Part shown: positions 8,132 through 16,360 of the stretch, one piece after another
How the letters are laid out: the number at the start of each line of letters is the position of its first letter
How positions within the stretch are numbered: the stretch's first letter is position 1
DNA from: Paenilisteria riparia FSL S10-1204
Lineage (GTDB): Bacteria; Bacillota; Bacilli; Lactobacillales; Listeriaceae
DNA: 64,000 nt
Direction: 5' to 3'
Assembly (NCBI RefSeq): GCF_000525995.1
Contig: NZ_AODL01000011.1
Coordinates: 49,445-113,444 of the forward strand
Notes under the pieces: generated by a model
Databases searched by the model: none
What the model saw: only the letters and a program-made list of their open reading frames with translations
Told to the model about the DNA's origin: nothing
Program-made: the position numbers and the translations under genes

Positions 8132-8765
8132 ATGCTAGAAATTATCAATTTAGAAAAGCGATATAAGAATAAAAAAATACTAGCTAATATTAATTTAAAG
8201 CTTGATTCCGAAGGTATTATTTTCTTTTTAGGGAAAAATGGAGCTGGAAAAACTACTTTTTTTTAATTGCATTATGGGCTTTGAAAATTATTCAGGTGAA
8301 ATTGTTAAACCAATAAATATTGCAGCAGTTTTTGATGAGTCACAATTATATAGTAATTTAAATGCACAGGATAATATAAAATTATTGGTTGGAAGAGATT
8401 TAGAGCAAGAGGAACGAGTATTGCTACTGAAGTACATAGATGACAGCGTGCTAGAGAGAAAAACAGGATCGTATTCACTAGGGCAAAAGAAGATTCTATC
8501 TATTCTTATTGCCATGTTTACAAAACCAGAAATGCTAATCTTAGATGAAGTATCTAATGGTTTAGATTACGAAACGGCAAAGCAAGTTAAAAATTTGTTA
8601 GTATCATGCAAAGATAAAATGCTTATTTTGGTTTGTGGACATCAATTTGATTTTTATAATCAGATATTGGATGAAGTGTTTGTAATAAATGACATGCAAT
8701 TAGTTCATGCCGATATAACGAAGTTTACCGATTTGGAGAGCGTATATGAACAATATGTGGGCTGA
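8132..8765 (+). CDS. ABC transporter ATP-binding protein, frameshifted at a T8 run
   Basis: The first frame starts at ATG 8132 (GGGGTG site upstream) and reads MLEIINLEKRYKNKK through the Walker A GKNGAGKTT, then stops at 8264-8266. The protein continues in another frame (NCIMGFEN) to 8765. Removing one T from the eight-T run at 8257-8264 gives one 210-residue ATPase with Walker A, the signature YSLGQKK (a variant of LSGGQ), Walker B EMLILDEVSNGLD and the H-loop VCGHQ. It is short and single-domain, like the exporter ATPases that confer self-immunity to peptide toxins. Its end overlaps the permease start. The frameshift may be a sequencing indel, transcriptional slippage or a real lesion. Confidence 0.75.
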
Positions 8766-9675
8766 TGTAAGGATTCAATTATTTTATCAATGGAAGGCAA
8801 AATATCTTATTTTATTATTTATATCACTTATCTTGATGTGTGTGTTTTCTAGTTATACACAATATAGTGCACTTCATCAGAAAGAAAATCGATTTAATAT
8901 TACGATGGAGACGTATGAACAAGATGGAATTACATTGAAGCAGGCACTTTCAGAGGAGCTAAAAATTAAGACGGATGGCAATTCGGAAGAGATAAGTAAT
9001 TCATTAAAATATGATTATTACCGTGTTATTGCGGCAAAAGTGGCATTAAATCCTTTAAATGCGCCCAATCAAATTTTTACATCGATTGCAATTATAATCT
9101 TGCCCATTCTTTTTGGAGTATATAGTTGTCATGTTGCTTTCTTTGATTATAAATATAGAACGATTAAGCATCAGTTATTATTACGAGGTTATAGATCTTT
9201 TTATTTTAGTAAGCTTATATCTATAGGCATGGTTGCTGTTGCTACTACTCTTACTACAATTGTGCTTTCAACAGGAATACAGTATTTATTTAATTTATTA
9301 GTGGGCGTTCAGCCTAATACAAGTGTGAACTACTTGTCGAAACTCCCCTTACAGTTTCTGTATCAAAGTTTAGTATTTATTTTATTTGGAATGTTTTTCT
9401 TCACACTAACAATTATGATTCGTTCGACGTTAGTGAGTATAGTCACGTTATTTTTATACATGTTTATTCTACCAAATTTGGGCGGCTATGATCTGAAAAA
9501 CTTGATGCTTCTTACAATATCTAAAATATATAATACATCTGCCTCAACAATGGAAGTAGTATCAGGAGTGGATACAAATATTATAGCTGGTTACTTAATT
9601 GTTATCATTGTGTGTATTGTACTTACAGTTATTTCTTACGCGTGGAATAAAAAAAGGTTATGCCCTAAACTTTGA
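8746..9675 (+). CDS. ABC transporter permease (ABC-2 type), partner of the preceding ATPase
   Basis: A 309-residue integral membrane protein with about six hydrophobic helices: near residues 18-36, 108-130, 152-178, 200-225, 232-252 and 280-302. A large soluble loop lies between helices one and two. The N-terminal MNNMWADVRIQLFYQWKAKY leads straight into the first helix, as in ABC-2 exporters. Its ATG lies inside the last 20 bases of the ATPase gene, so the two are translationally coupled and surely act together. The likely substrate is the secreted protein encoded upstream or another antimicrobial peptide; that is inference. Base composition is AT-rich like the rest of the island. Confidence 0.75.
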   Translation: MNNMWADVRIQLFYQWKAKYLILLFISLILMCVFSSYTQYSALHQKENRFNITMETYEQDGITLKQALSEELKIKTDGNSEEISNSLKYDYYRVIAAKVALNPLNAPNQIFTSIAIIILPILFGVYSCHVAFFDYKYRTIKHQLLLRGYRSFYFSKLISIGMVAVATTLTTIVLSTGIQYLFNLLVGVQPNTSVNYLSKLPLQFLYQSLVFILFGMFFFTLTIMIRSTLVSIVTLFLYMFILPNLGGYDLKNLMLLTISKIYNTSASTMEVVSGVDTNIIAGYLIVIIVCIVLTVISYAWNKKRLCPKL

Positions 9676-9817
9676 AATTTATAATATTGAAATAATTTCT
9701 ACCGTGTTGTTGCGAAAATATATGACTATACTTCTAAAGAAAAAGTAGTGCTAAAATAATTTGCCACAAGAGTGATTTATGGGATAGTGCAAGAGCACCT
9801 TTGATGAACGGTTATAC

Positions 9818-9888
9818 GGTTACCACCCCCATTAAATGAAGAAAACGCTTGAGAACATTGCCTAACCAATGATTCCAAGCGTTTTTTT
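9818..9888 (+). repeat. Degenerate second copy of the ssrA 3' end and terminator (right island boundary)
   Basis: CCATTAAATGAAGAAAACGCTTGAG-like sequence matches the ssrA end CCATTACATGGAGAAACGCTTGA with a few changes and keeps the following stem-loop architecture. Together with 6884-6961 it forms a direct repeat around the island. No integrase gene remains between the copies, so the element is probably immobile. Confidence 0.55.
9842..9888. terminator. Terminator shared by the island end and the convergent transporter gene
   Basis: AAAACGCTTGAGAACATTG (9842-9860) pairs imperfectly with CAATGATTCCAAGCGTTTT (9867-9885). There are Ts after it on the plus strand, and As before it give Ts on the minus strand, so it can work both ways. 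Confidence 0.75.
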
Positions 9889-9894
9889 CATCTA

Positions 9895-11214
9895 TCAAAA
9901 ATGTCCCTTAGTCTTCTTATAGAAATAAATCGGCAATCCAATCACTGTTAAAGCAAGTCCAATTCCCGCGTTAAGCGGTTGTGTATACAATGTATTCAAC
10001 ACAATAAATACTCCGCCGCAAATCGCGATAATCGGAATCACAGGATAAAGTGGGACTTTATACGGCCGTTTCAGTTCTGGTTCTCGTTTTCGCAAAACAA
10101 ATACGGCAATAAATGTGAGCGTGTAAAAAATCCAAATTACGAATATTAGCATGTCTGTTAATTGATTGAATCCTCCGGTGAATATCATGATAACCGAGAT
10201 GATTAAAATAATATTCCCGCCGTTATACGGAATGCTACTCTTCTTACCAAGTTTCTGAAACCAGTTACTAAATGGTAGTTGATTATCTAATGCCATTGCA
10301 TAGGGAATGCGGATTCCTGTCATTGTATAACCGTTGATTGTACCGAAAACCGAGATTAAAATGCCAATGGTTATTAGCTTCCCGCCGACCGAACCAAAAA
10401 TGACATTGGCTACATCGGATGCTGGTGTCGCTGTAGCTGCGAGTGAAGCAGCGGGCATAACGAATAGGTACGCGATATTGATAAGTAAGTACACTAACAT
10501 AACCCCTGTTAACCCGAATACAATCGCTTTTGGCAAGTCTTTCTTCGGATTTTTCATTTCGCCTGCGATGTTTCCAACGTGAATCCAACCGTCGTATGCA
10601 AACATAGTGGCAACAAGTCCAGAACCAAGGCTAGTTAAGAACGAATGCTCTTCTACGCTAATCGGAAATAACCGGAACGCCACATCTCCTTGATAAAACA
10701 GACCAAATAGAATGATTAAAATGAGCGGTATGAGCTTACAAATCGTTGTGAGGGCTTGGAGTGACCCCGCTACTTTGGCTCCGATAAAATTCATTAACAT
10801 AATAAATGCTGCAGCCGCGATGGCCACAGGTACGATGATTGCATCACTCGCTTGGAATAAATTCGCGACTTGTGTGGCGAAGATGATGGACAAGGCTGCG
10901 ATATTAGCTGGGAAGTAAATCACCGTTTGTGCCCAGCCGAGAAGATAGGCGGTTAGCTTGCCGTAAGTTTTTTGTAGATAGATCATCATTCCGCCGGTTT
11001 GTGGGATGGCTGCTGAAAGTTCTGCTGCCGTTAATCCACCGCAAATGGTAATGACACCTCCTAGAATCCAAGCTAAAAGCCCAAGCCCTGCTGTCCCGGT
11101 TGCTGAATAAACTGCTTCTGGTTTGAAAAAGACACCTGAACCGATAACCGTTCCCATGACGACAGTGAGTGCGGTGAAAAAGCCAATGTCTTTTCTCAGT
11201 TTCTGATTTTCCAT
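9895..11214 (-). CDS. APC-superfamily amino-acid exchanger (SteT-like)
   Basis: A 439-residue, 12-helix transporter of the L-type amino-acid transporter branch, with the N-terminal substrate-binding motif GSGVFFKPEAV and the helix-breaking stretch FAYDGWIHVGNIAGEMKNP. Bacillus SteT (YkbA) is a serine/threonine exchanger of 438 residues. The start at 11214 (MENQKLRKDIGF) was chosen because AAGGGG lies just before it; the frame is open ten codons further upstream. The gene is followed on the same strand orientation by tdh and kbl upstream of it, which suggests it feeds threonine to that pathway, although its specificity is not proven. Confidence 0.85.
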   Translation of the reverse strand: MENQKLRKDIGFFTALTVVMGTVIGSGVFFKPEAVYSATGTAGLGLLAWILGGVITICGGLTAAELSAAIPQTGGMMIYLQKTYGKLTAYLLGWAQTVIYFPANIAALSIIFATQVANLFQASDAIIVPVAIAAAAFIMLMNFIGAKVAGSLQALTTICKLIPLILIILFGLFYQGDVAFRLFPISVEEHSFLTSLGSGLVATMFAYDGWIHVGNIAGEMKNPKKDLPKAIVFGLTGVMLVYLLINIAYLFVMPAASLAATATPASDVANVIFGSVGGKLITIGILISVFGTINGYTMTGIRIPYAMALDNQLPFSNWFQKLGKKSSIPYNGGNIILIISVIMIFTGGFNQLTDMLIFVIWIFYTLTFIAVFVLRKREPELKRPYKVPLYPVIPIIAICGGVFIVLNTLYTQPLNAGIGLALTVIGLPIYFYKKTKGHF

Positions 11215-11294
11215 ATGTTTCCCCTTACTTGTCAATTGTTTCATAGATTACTTTAGCCATTGCGCTAAGATTAATAGCCCTGTATACAAAAAAA

Positions 11295-12266
11295 TTAATG
11301 CTTTAATACTGTAACATTTTTAAACTTATTTGTCAGCTTTTCCAACATATCTTTTGTCATTTTGTCTAGGTCGTATTGCGGATTGAAATTCCATTCATTT
11401 TTAGCACAACTTGCGTCTAAGGAATCTGGCCATGAATCCGCAATTTGTTGACGAAGGGGATCAATGTCGTATGTCATTTTAAAGTCAGGGATGAACTTGC
11501 GAATCGATGTTGCGATTTGTTCAGGCTCCAAGCTCATAGCAGTAATATTAAAGGCATTGCGATGCACTAACTGATTTGGTTCCGCTCTCATTAATTCGAT
11601 GATAGCTTCAATTGCGTCAGGCATATACATCATGTCCATGTAAGTTCCAGGCGCGATGAAAGAGGTATAGCTTTTGTGCTTGATAGCTTCATAATAAATA
11701 TTAACGGCATAATCGGTTGTGCCACCACCAGGTTCAGTCTTGTAGGAAATCAAACCAGGGAAGCGAACGCCGCGGGTATCTACGCCAAATTTTTGATAGT
11801 AGTAGTCGCATAATAATTCGCCACTTACTTTCGTTATACCGTACATGGTTGTTGGGCGCTGAAGCGTGTCTTGTGGGGTGTTTGCAGTAGGAGTTTTAGG
11901 CCCAAATGATCCGATAGAGCTCGGTGTGAAGAATTTCAAATGAAGATCACGAGCAACTTCTAGTGCATTTATGAGACCGCCCATATTCAAATTCCACGCA
12001 AGTTGTGGCTTTTCTTCGGCAACAGCAGAAAGCAAGGCCGCAAGATGAATAATCGTATCGACTTCATATTTACGCGCCAAAACCATCATCCGTGCTTTAT
12101 CCGTTACATCTAAAATTTCAAAAGGCCCGCTTTCAATGACTTCGTTTCCAGCGACATGACGAATATCGGTCGCAATGACACTGTCACGCCCATTTTCTTC
12201 ACGCAGTCGAAGCGTTAATTCAGAGCCAATTTGGCCTAAGCAACCTGTAATAAGTACTCTTTTCAT
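11295..12266 (-). CDS. tdh: L-threonine 3-dehydrogenase, short-chain (epimerase-like) type
   Basis: A 323-residue extended short-chain dehydrogenase with the NAD-binding glycine motif GCLGQIGSE at the N-terminus and the catalytic YGITKVSGE (Tyr-x-x-x-Lys). This epimerase-like class oxidises L-threonine to 2-amino-3-ketobutyrate, as opposed to the zinc alcohol-dehydrogenase type. The assignment is supported by kbl, which encodes the next enzyme, immediately upstream on the same strand. The ATG at 12266 has a TGGAGG site; two earlier in-frame ATGs (to 12290) overlap that site and are unlikely. It probably forms an operon with kbl across a 130-bp gap. Confidence 0.88.
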   Translation of the reverse strand: MKRVLITGCLGQIGSELTLRLREENGRDSVIATDIRHVAGNEVIESGPFEILDVTDKARMMVLARKYEVDTIIHLAALLSAVAEEKPQLAWNLNMGGLINALEVARDLHLKFFTPSSIGSFGPKTPTANTPQDTLQRPTTMYGITKVSGELLCDYYYQKFGVDTRGVRFPGLISYKTEPGGGTTDYAVNIYYEAIKHKSYTSFIAPGTYMDMMYMPDAIEAIIELMRAEPNQLVHRNAFNITAMSLEPEQIATSIRKFIPDFKMTYDIDPLRQQIADSWPDSLDASCAKNEWNFNPQYDLDKMTKDMLEKLTNKFKNVTVLKH

Positions 12267-12396
12267 TAATAAAACCTCCATTTTAGTCAAAATCCTGTCT
12301 ATATATTGAATTAAAATAAGGTATAGTTAGATTTGGTTTATAACTAGAGTTTGGCTGTTCGAGCATTGGAAAAAATGTGAACACAGTCGCTCTTTT

Positions 12397-13590
12397 TTAG
12401 TTAATAACATTTAGTTCCTTACCAATTTTTTCGTAAACCGCTATAACTACATCGAGCATTTCCTTGGTGTGTACAGAGGTTGGCATATTACGAACGCGTC
12501 CAGTTCCTTTTGGTACCGTGGGAAAGACAATAGATTTTGCATAAACGCCTTCTTCAAACAAACGACATGAAAATTGTTGCGTCAGCTTCTCATCACCAAT
12601 GATGCATGGTGTAATCGGTGTTTCAGAATGACCGATGTCAAAACCTAAATTGGCAAGTCCTTGTTTTAAATAAGTGCCGTTATCCCAAAGTTTTGTCAAG
12701 CGCTCTGGATCATGTTCCATAATGTCGATTGCTTCGATACAAGCTGCGGCCGTGGCAGGTGTTAGGGAAGTGGAGAACAGGAATGGTCTTGCGCGAACTT
12801 TTAGCCAGTCAATCAATTGTTGGGAGCCTGCAACGTAACCACCTACAGCGCCAATGGCTTTGGATAGTGTGCCTATTTGCAGGTCGATTTTGTCGGATAG
12901 TCCGAAATGTTTGACTGTACCAGCACCGCCACCCAATACGCCAGAACCATGTGCGTCATCGATATACGTAAGGAGACCAAATTCTTCCGCGATTTCAACG
13001 ATTTCTGGAATTTTAGCAATATCCCCATCCATTGAAAAAACGCCGTCTGTGATATACATCAATTTTTCGTAGCGACCACTTTCGGTAGCTTCTTTTGCGA
13101 CGCGACGTAAGTCATCCATGTCTTGGTGTTTGGCACGCAAGACTTTGGCGCCTGACAAACGGCAACCGTCAATGATGGACGCATGATTGAGTTCATCGGA
13201 AATGATTGCATCGTTTTTCGTCATGATAGCTGAAATTGCCCCCATGTTACAGTTGAATCCGGATTGGAAAGCAATCGCAGCTTCGGTGTGTTTGAACTCG
13301 GCAAGCTTGGCCTCCAGTACATTGTGGATTGTCATTGTGCCATTAATGGTACGCACAGCACCAGCGCCAACACCGTATGCTTCTGTCGCGGCAATGGCTT
13401 TTTCTTTTAGGCGAGCGTCGTTGGAAAATCCTAAGTAATTGTTGGACGATAGGTTGATGAGATCCATGCCATTGATTTTGATAATCGCGCCGTTTGGACC
13501 TTCCATCGTATCGATTGTGTTGTAAAGCCCTTTATCTTGCAATGCTTGCAGCTGTGGTTCTAAAAATGCCTGTAAAATGTTGTTTGTCAT
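12397..13590 (-). CDS. kbl: Glycine C-acetyltransferase (2-amino-3-ketobutyrate CoA ligase)
   Basis: A 397-residue PLP enzyme of the alpha-oxoamine synthase family. The Schiff-base lysine is Lys244 in [22 protein letters not shown] and the N-terminal [10 protein letters not shown] are family signatures. It cleaves 2-amino-3-ketobutyrate with CoA to give glycine and acetyl-CoA. Next to tdh this completes threonine-to-glycine catabolism. The alternative family members (BioF, HemA, serine palmitoyltransferase) are disfavoured by the neighbour. An AGGAGG site precedes the ATG. A structured leader lies upstream at 13632-13683. Confidence 0.92.
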   Translation of the reverse strand: MTNNILQAFLEPQLQALQDKGLYNTIDTMEGPNGAIIKINGMDLINLSSNNYLGFSNDARLKEKAIAATEAYGVGAGAVRTINGTMTIHNVLEAKLAEFKHTEAAIAFQSGFNCNMGAISAIMTKNDAIISDELNHASIIDGCRLSGAKVLRAKHQDMDDLRRVAKEATESGRYEKLMYITDGVFSMDGDIAKIPEIVEIAEEFGLLTYIDDAHGSGVLGGGAGTVKHFGLSDKIDLQIGTLSKAIGAVGGYVAGSQQLIDWLKVRARPFLFSTSLTPATAAACIEAIDIMEHDPERLTKLWDNGTYLKQGLANLGFDIGHSETPITPCIIGDEKLTQQFSCRLFEEGVYAKSIVFPTVPKGTGRVRNMPTSVHTKEMLDVVIAVYEKIGKELNVIN

Positions 13591-13631
13591 CTTGTACTGC
13601 CTCCTATTTTATGATATATTTCTATACTTAT

Positions 13632-13683
13632 CGCGCTTGTGTCGGGCTCAGAGCATTTCACCAGCGCGGCGTTACCTAATGCC
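13632..13683 (-). promoter_or_regulatory. Structured 5' leader upstream of kbl
   Basis: On the minus strand, CGCGCT pairs with AGCGCG (plus 13663-13668 and 13632-13637). The stem extends by GTG/CAC after one mismatch and contains a small GCT..AGC hairpin. A second hairpin GGC..GCC (13668-13683) precedes it. The block is clearly more GC-rich than the surrounding intergenic DNA. I cannot assign it to a riboswitch class I know. Confidence 0.4.
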
Positions 13684-13798
13684 AGTAGCCAATCGTGTGG
13701 ATATGCCAGGTGTTTTTAATTCTAAAAATTTTTGAAGGATGGCAAGCATCATGCTATTAAAACGTGCAGAAAAGAAGCAAATTTAGGCAGGTATATAT

Positions 13799-13827
13799 TT
13801 TTGGTTTTAGATAGAATCGGGTATACT
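13799..13827 (+). promoter_or_regulatory. Promoter of the LapA-like gene
   Basis: A good -10 TATACT (13822-13827) lies 17 bp after a weak -35 TTTTGG. It sits upstream of the ATG at 13849, not of the longer open frame from 13732. Confidence 0.45.
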
Positions 13828-13848
13828 AGAGAAAAGGAGGCACACGTG

Positions 13849-14100
13849 ATGAAAGTTCAATGGCAAGTAATCGTTGGGATTATTATTGCAATTTTAATTA
13901 TTATTTTCGGTACAACAAATATGGGAACGGTGGATGTCCAGCTTATGTTTTGGACCGTGCAGTGGCCATTAATTATTGTTATTCTAGGTTCGGTTGTGGC
14001 AGGTGCGTTGCTCGTGCTCTGTTTTAATTACTATCGCACACGGAAGAAACGTAAATTGGCAACTGGCGGACAACAAAAAATCTCCAAAAGCCAAAAATAA
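13849..14100 (+). CDS. LapA-domain membrane protein
   Basis: An 83-residue protein with two hydrophobic helices (about 6-22 and 37-60) and a basic cytoplasmic tail rich in Lys and Gln. The layout FGTTNMGTVDVQLMFWTVQW between the helices is typical of the LapA/DUF1049 family of small envelope proteins, whose precise role in Gram-positives is unknown. An AAAGGAGG site (13833-13840) fixes the start at 13849 or the adjoining GTG at 13846; the longer frame from 13732 lacks such a site. Confidence 0.75.
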   Translation: MKVQWQVIVGIIIAILIIIFGTTNMGTVDVQLMFWTVQWPLIIVILGSVVAGALLVLCFNYYRTRKKRKLATGGQQKISKSQK

Positions 14101-14121
14101 GTGACTTTCGGAGACTACCGA

Positions 14122-14292
14122 TTATTTTAAAATTTTACGATGGAACTGTTGATGGGAGTCGTGTGTTTGTTGATGCGGCTTCCCATGAATGTTCTCCGCG
14201 AATGGTTTCTTCTCTTTTTCGTGTGGTAGAGCGTCACTTATTTTCGGGGTGTGAATCGCTTGTGAGGTCTGACTTTTCTTAGAATTGGTCAT
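14122..14292 (-). CDS. Small hydrophilic His/Lys-rich protein, 56 residues (unknown)
   Basis: A short minus-strand frame starts MTNSKKSQTS, contains FAENIHGKPHQQTHDSHQQF and ends HRKILK. A consensus AAAGGAGG lies upstream of the ATG at the usual distance, which is the main reason to believe it is translated. It has no hydrophobic segment, no Cys and eight His in 56 residues. It lies convergent to the LapA-like gene and divergent from the iron-siderophore operon. A metal-related role is tempting from the His content and location but is speculation. Confidence 0.6.
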   Translation of the reverse strand: MTNSKKSQTSQAIHTPKISDALPHEKEKKPFAENIHGKPHQQTHDSHQQFHRKILK

Positions 14293-14392
14293 TTTTTAAA
14301 ACCTCCTTTCTTGTTTCTTACCCTAAATCAATGAATTAAAACGGCATTTCTTTTGGAAGTGCTTTTTTGTTTGCGCAAATGGCAACAGGTTA

Positions 14393-14421
14393 TTGACATC
14401 TGATTTTCTATCCTTTAGAAT
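14393..14421 (+). promoter_or_regulatory. Promoter of the ferric-siderophore operon
   Basis: Perfect TTGACA (14393-14398), a 17-bp spacer and TAGAAT (14416-14421). Confidence 0.85.
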
Positions 14422-14433
14422 GGATTTATAAAC

Positions 14434-14452
14434 GATAATGAAAATCATTCTC
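14434..14452 (+). promoter_or_regulatory. Fur box
   Basis: GATAATGAAAATCATTCTC differs from the classical 19-bp Fur consensus GATAATGATAATCATTATC at two positions. It lies just after the -10 element, so iron-loaded Fur would block transcription of the transporter operon. Confidence 0.9.
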
Positions 14453-14463
14453 AATTATAAAAG

Positions 14464-15426
14464 GTGGGTGATGGCTTGAAAAGGGCGATTCTTGTTGTTG
14501 TTTTTGTCATATTGGCGCTATTATCAGTTTTTATTGGTGTACAGAAGATTTCTATAATACATATATTTTCGTTGACGAGTGAACAATGGGATATTATTCG
14601 GATTAGCAGAATACCTAGGCTGGTAAGTATCATATTAGCAGGCGCTGGCATTAGCATTTGCGGGATGATTATGCAAAGTTTAACGCAAAATAAATTCGTG
14701 TCACCCACGACAGCAGGAACGATGGATGCGGCGCGACTTGGGATATTAGTTTCGTTGCTTGTATTTACGACAGCGAGTCCGTTAGTGAAAATGGGTGTGG
14801 CATTTTTATTTGCATTATTGGGAACATTTATTTTTATGCAACTATTAGAGCGGATTCCTTTTAAAGACACGATTTTTATTCCGCTTGTGGGTTTGATGTT
14901 TGGCGGGATTCTAAGTTCGATTACGACGTTTTTTGCATATAAATTTGATTTGATTCAGAATATTTCTTCTTGGTTGCAGGGCGATTTTTCGATGGTTCTA
15001 AAAGGGCGGTATGAGTTGCTTTATGTGACGGTGCCGTTGCTAGTAATCGCGTATGTGTATGCAAATCAGTTTACAGTTGTTGGTATGGGCGAGACGTTTT
15101 CGCGGAATTTAGGACTTTCTTACAAGACAATCATGCGGATTGGTTTAGTGATTGTGGCGTTTATTACGGCATCGGTTGTTCTTACGGTTGGTATGATACC
15201 GTTTTTGGGATTGATTGTGCCGAATATTGTTTCGATTTATCGGGGCGATAACATGAAGAAGACACTTTTTGATACGGCGGTTTTTGGCGCGACATTTTTG
15301 CTTTTTTGCGATGTTTTGGGACGGGTCATTATTTACCCGTACGAGGTGTCGATTAGTCTGATGGTTGGGATCATCGGGAGCGCGATTTTTATTTATCTGC
15401 TGATGAGGAGAAAAGCGTATGCGTAA
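14464..15426 (+). CDS. Iron-siderophore ABC transporter permease 1 (FecCD family)
   Basis: A permease of about 316-320 residues with eight or more hydrophobic helices and the FecCD signatures RIPRLVSIILAGAGISICG near the N-terminus and FLGLIVPNIVSIYRGDN in the second half. The four-gene order permease, permease, ATPase, lipoprotein matches Bacillus yclNOPQ (petrobactin uptake) in order and sizes. The start is uncertain: GTG 14464 opens the frame, but TTG 14476, eight bases after AAGGTGGG, looks more natural. The Fur box upstream supports iron regulation. Confidence 0.88.
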   Translation: MGDGLKRAILVVVFVILALLSVFIGVQKISIIHIFSLTSEQWDIIRISRIPRLVSIILAGAGISICGMIMQSLTQNKFVSPTTAGTMDAARLGILVSLLVFTTASPLVKMGVAFLFALLGTFIFMQLLERIPFKDTIFIPLVGLMFGGILSSITTFFAYKFDLIQNISSWLQGDFSMVLKGRYELLYVTVPLLVIAYVYANQFTVVGMGETFSRNLGLSYKTIMRIGLVIVAFITASVVLTVGMIPFLGLIVPNIVSIYRGDNMKKTLFDTAVFGATFLLFCDVLGRVIIYPYEVSISLMVGIIGSAIFIYLLMRRKAYA

Positions 15427-16360
15427 AAATTGGATTTTAGCAGGTATTGTTGTGATTTTGATGGCTAGTTATTTGTTTTTGTTTATGGGTGGAAATCCGG
15501 CGTTCGCGCTTACACTTCGGTCGACTAGACTAGTAGCGATTGTGTTTACAGGTGTGGCAATTGCGGTTTCGACGGTGGTGTTTCAAACCATCACGCAAAA
15601 TAAGATTTTAACACCGTCGATTATGGGGATGGATTCACTGTACATGTTGTTGCAAACATCGCTTGTCTTTATTTTTGGTTCACAGGCGTTGATGCGGTTT
15701 GGAAGCGGGCGCTGGAATTTCTTTTTGTCGGTAATGCTGATGATGGGCTTTGCATTTGTCTTGTACTGGTTGATGTTTAAGCGGAATAGGCGGAACATTT
15801 ATTTCTTGCTGTTAGTCGGTATTGTTTGTGGGACGTTGTTTTCGAGTGTTGCATCGTTTATGGAGATGCTGATTGATCCGAATGAGTTCCAGATTGTGCA
15901 GGATAAGATGTTTGCTAGTTTTAACAATGTGAATACGTCGATTTTAGTTGTGGCGATTGTGATTTTTATAGCTGCTATTGTGTATTTATGGCCGTTTGTG
16001 AAATATTTGGATGTATTGGCGCTGGGTAAGGATCAGGCGGTGAATCTAGGCATTCCGTATAACAAAATGGTGAAACGACTATTGATGGTGATTGTGGTAC
16101 TCGTTTCCGTGGCGACTGCACTCGTTGGGCCGATTACGTTTCTTGGCCTGATTGTAGCAAATGTGGCGTATCAATTTTTACGGACACATCGGCATGCAGA
16201 ATTGCTGATTGGAGCCAGTCTGATTAGCCTATTGGCGCTTGTTGGTGGGCAGCTTTTGGCGGAACGGATTTTCCATTTTAATGCGCCAATCAGTGTCATT
16301 ATTAACTTGTGCGGCGGTATTTATTTCTTGTATTTGCTTTTAAAGGGGGCGAAATTATGA
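15419..16360 (+). CDS. Iron-siderophore ABC transporter permease 2 (FecCD family)
   Basis: A 313-residue polytopic protein, the second FecCD subunit, with TRLVAIVFTGVAIAVSTVVF near the N-terminus and GPITFLGLIVANVAYQFLRT near the C-terminus. It overlaps the end of the first permease by 8 bp, indicating coupled translation and a heterodimeric channel, as in YclN/YclO. Nothing unusual is visible in the frame. Confidence 0.88.
   Translation: MRKNWILAGIVVILMASYLFLFMGGNPAFALTLRSTRLVAIVFTGVAIAVSTVVFQTITQNKILTPSIMGMDSLYMLLQTSLVFIFGSQALMRFGSGRWNFFLSVMLMMGFAFVLYWLMFKRNRRNIYFLLLVGIVCGTLFSSVASFMEMLIDPNEFQIVQDKMFASFNNVNTSILVVAIVIFIAAIVYLWPFVKYLDVLALGKDQAVNLGIPYNKMVKRLLMVIVVLVSVATALVGPITFLGLIVANVAYQFLRTHRHAELLIGASLISLLALVGGQLLAERIFHFNAPISVIINLCGGIYFLYLLLKGAKL

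Noticed and set aside
6906..9894. An intact insertion sequence or integrase within the island.
   Set aside because: No transposase or recombinase-like frame and no terminal inverted repeats were seen.
13605..13731. Glycine riboswitch or T-box leader for kbl.
   Set aside because: The conserved cores of both classes (paired glycine aptamers, GGTGG with ACCGCG) are absent; only unassigned stems are visible.
14451..14870. A 139-codon minus-strand ORF opposite the first siderophore permease.
   Set aside because: It is a mirror of a hydrophobic-helix gene with biased composition and no start signals.
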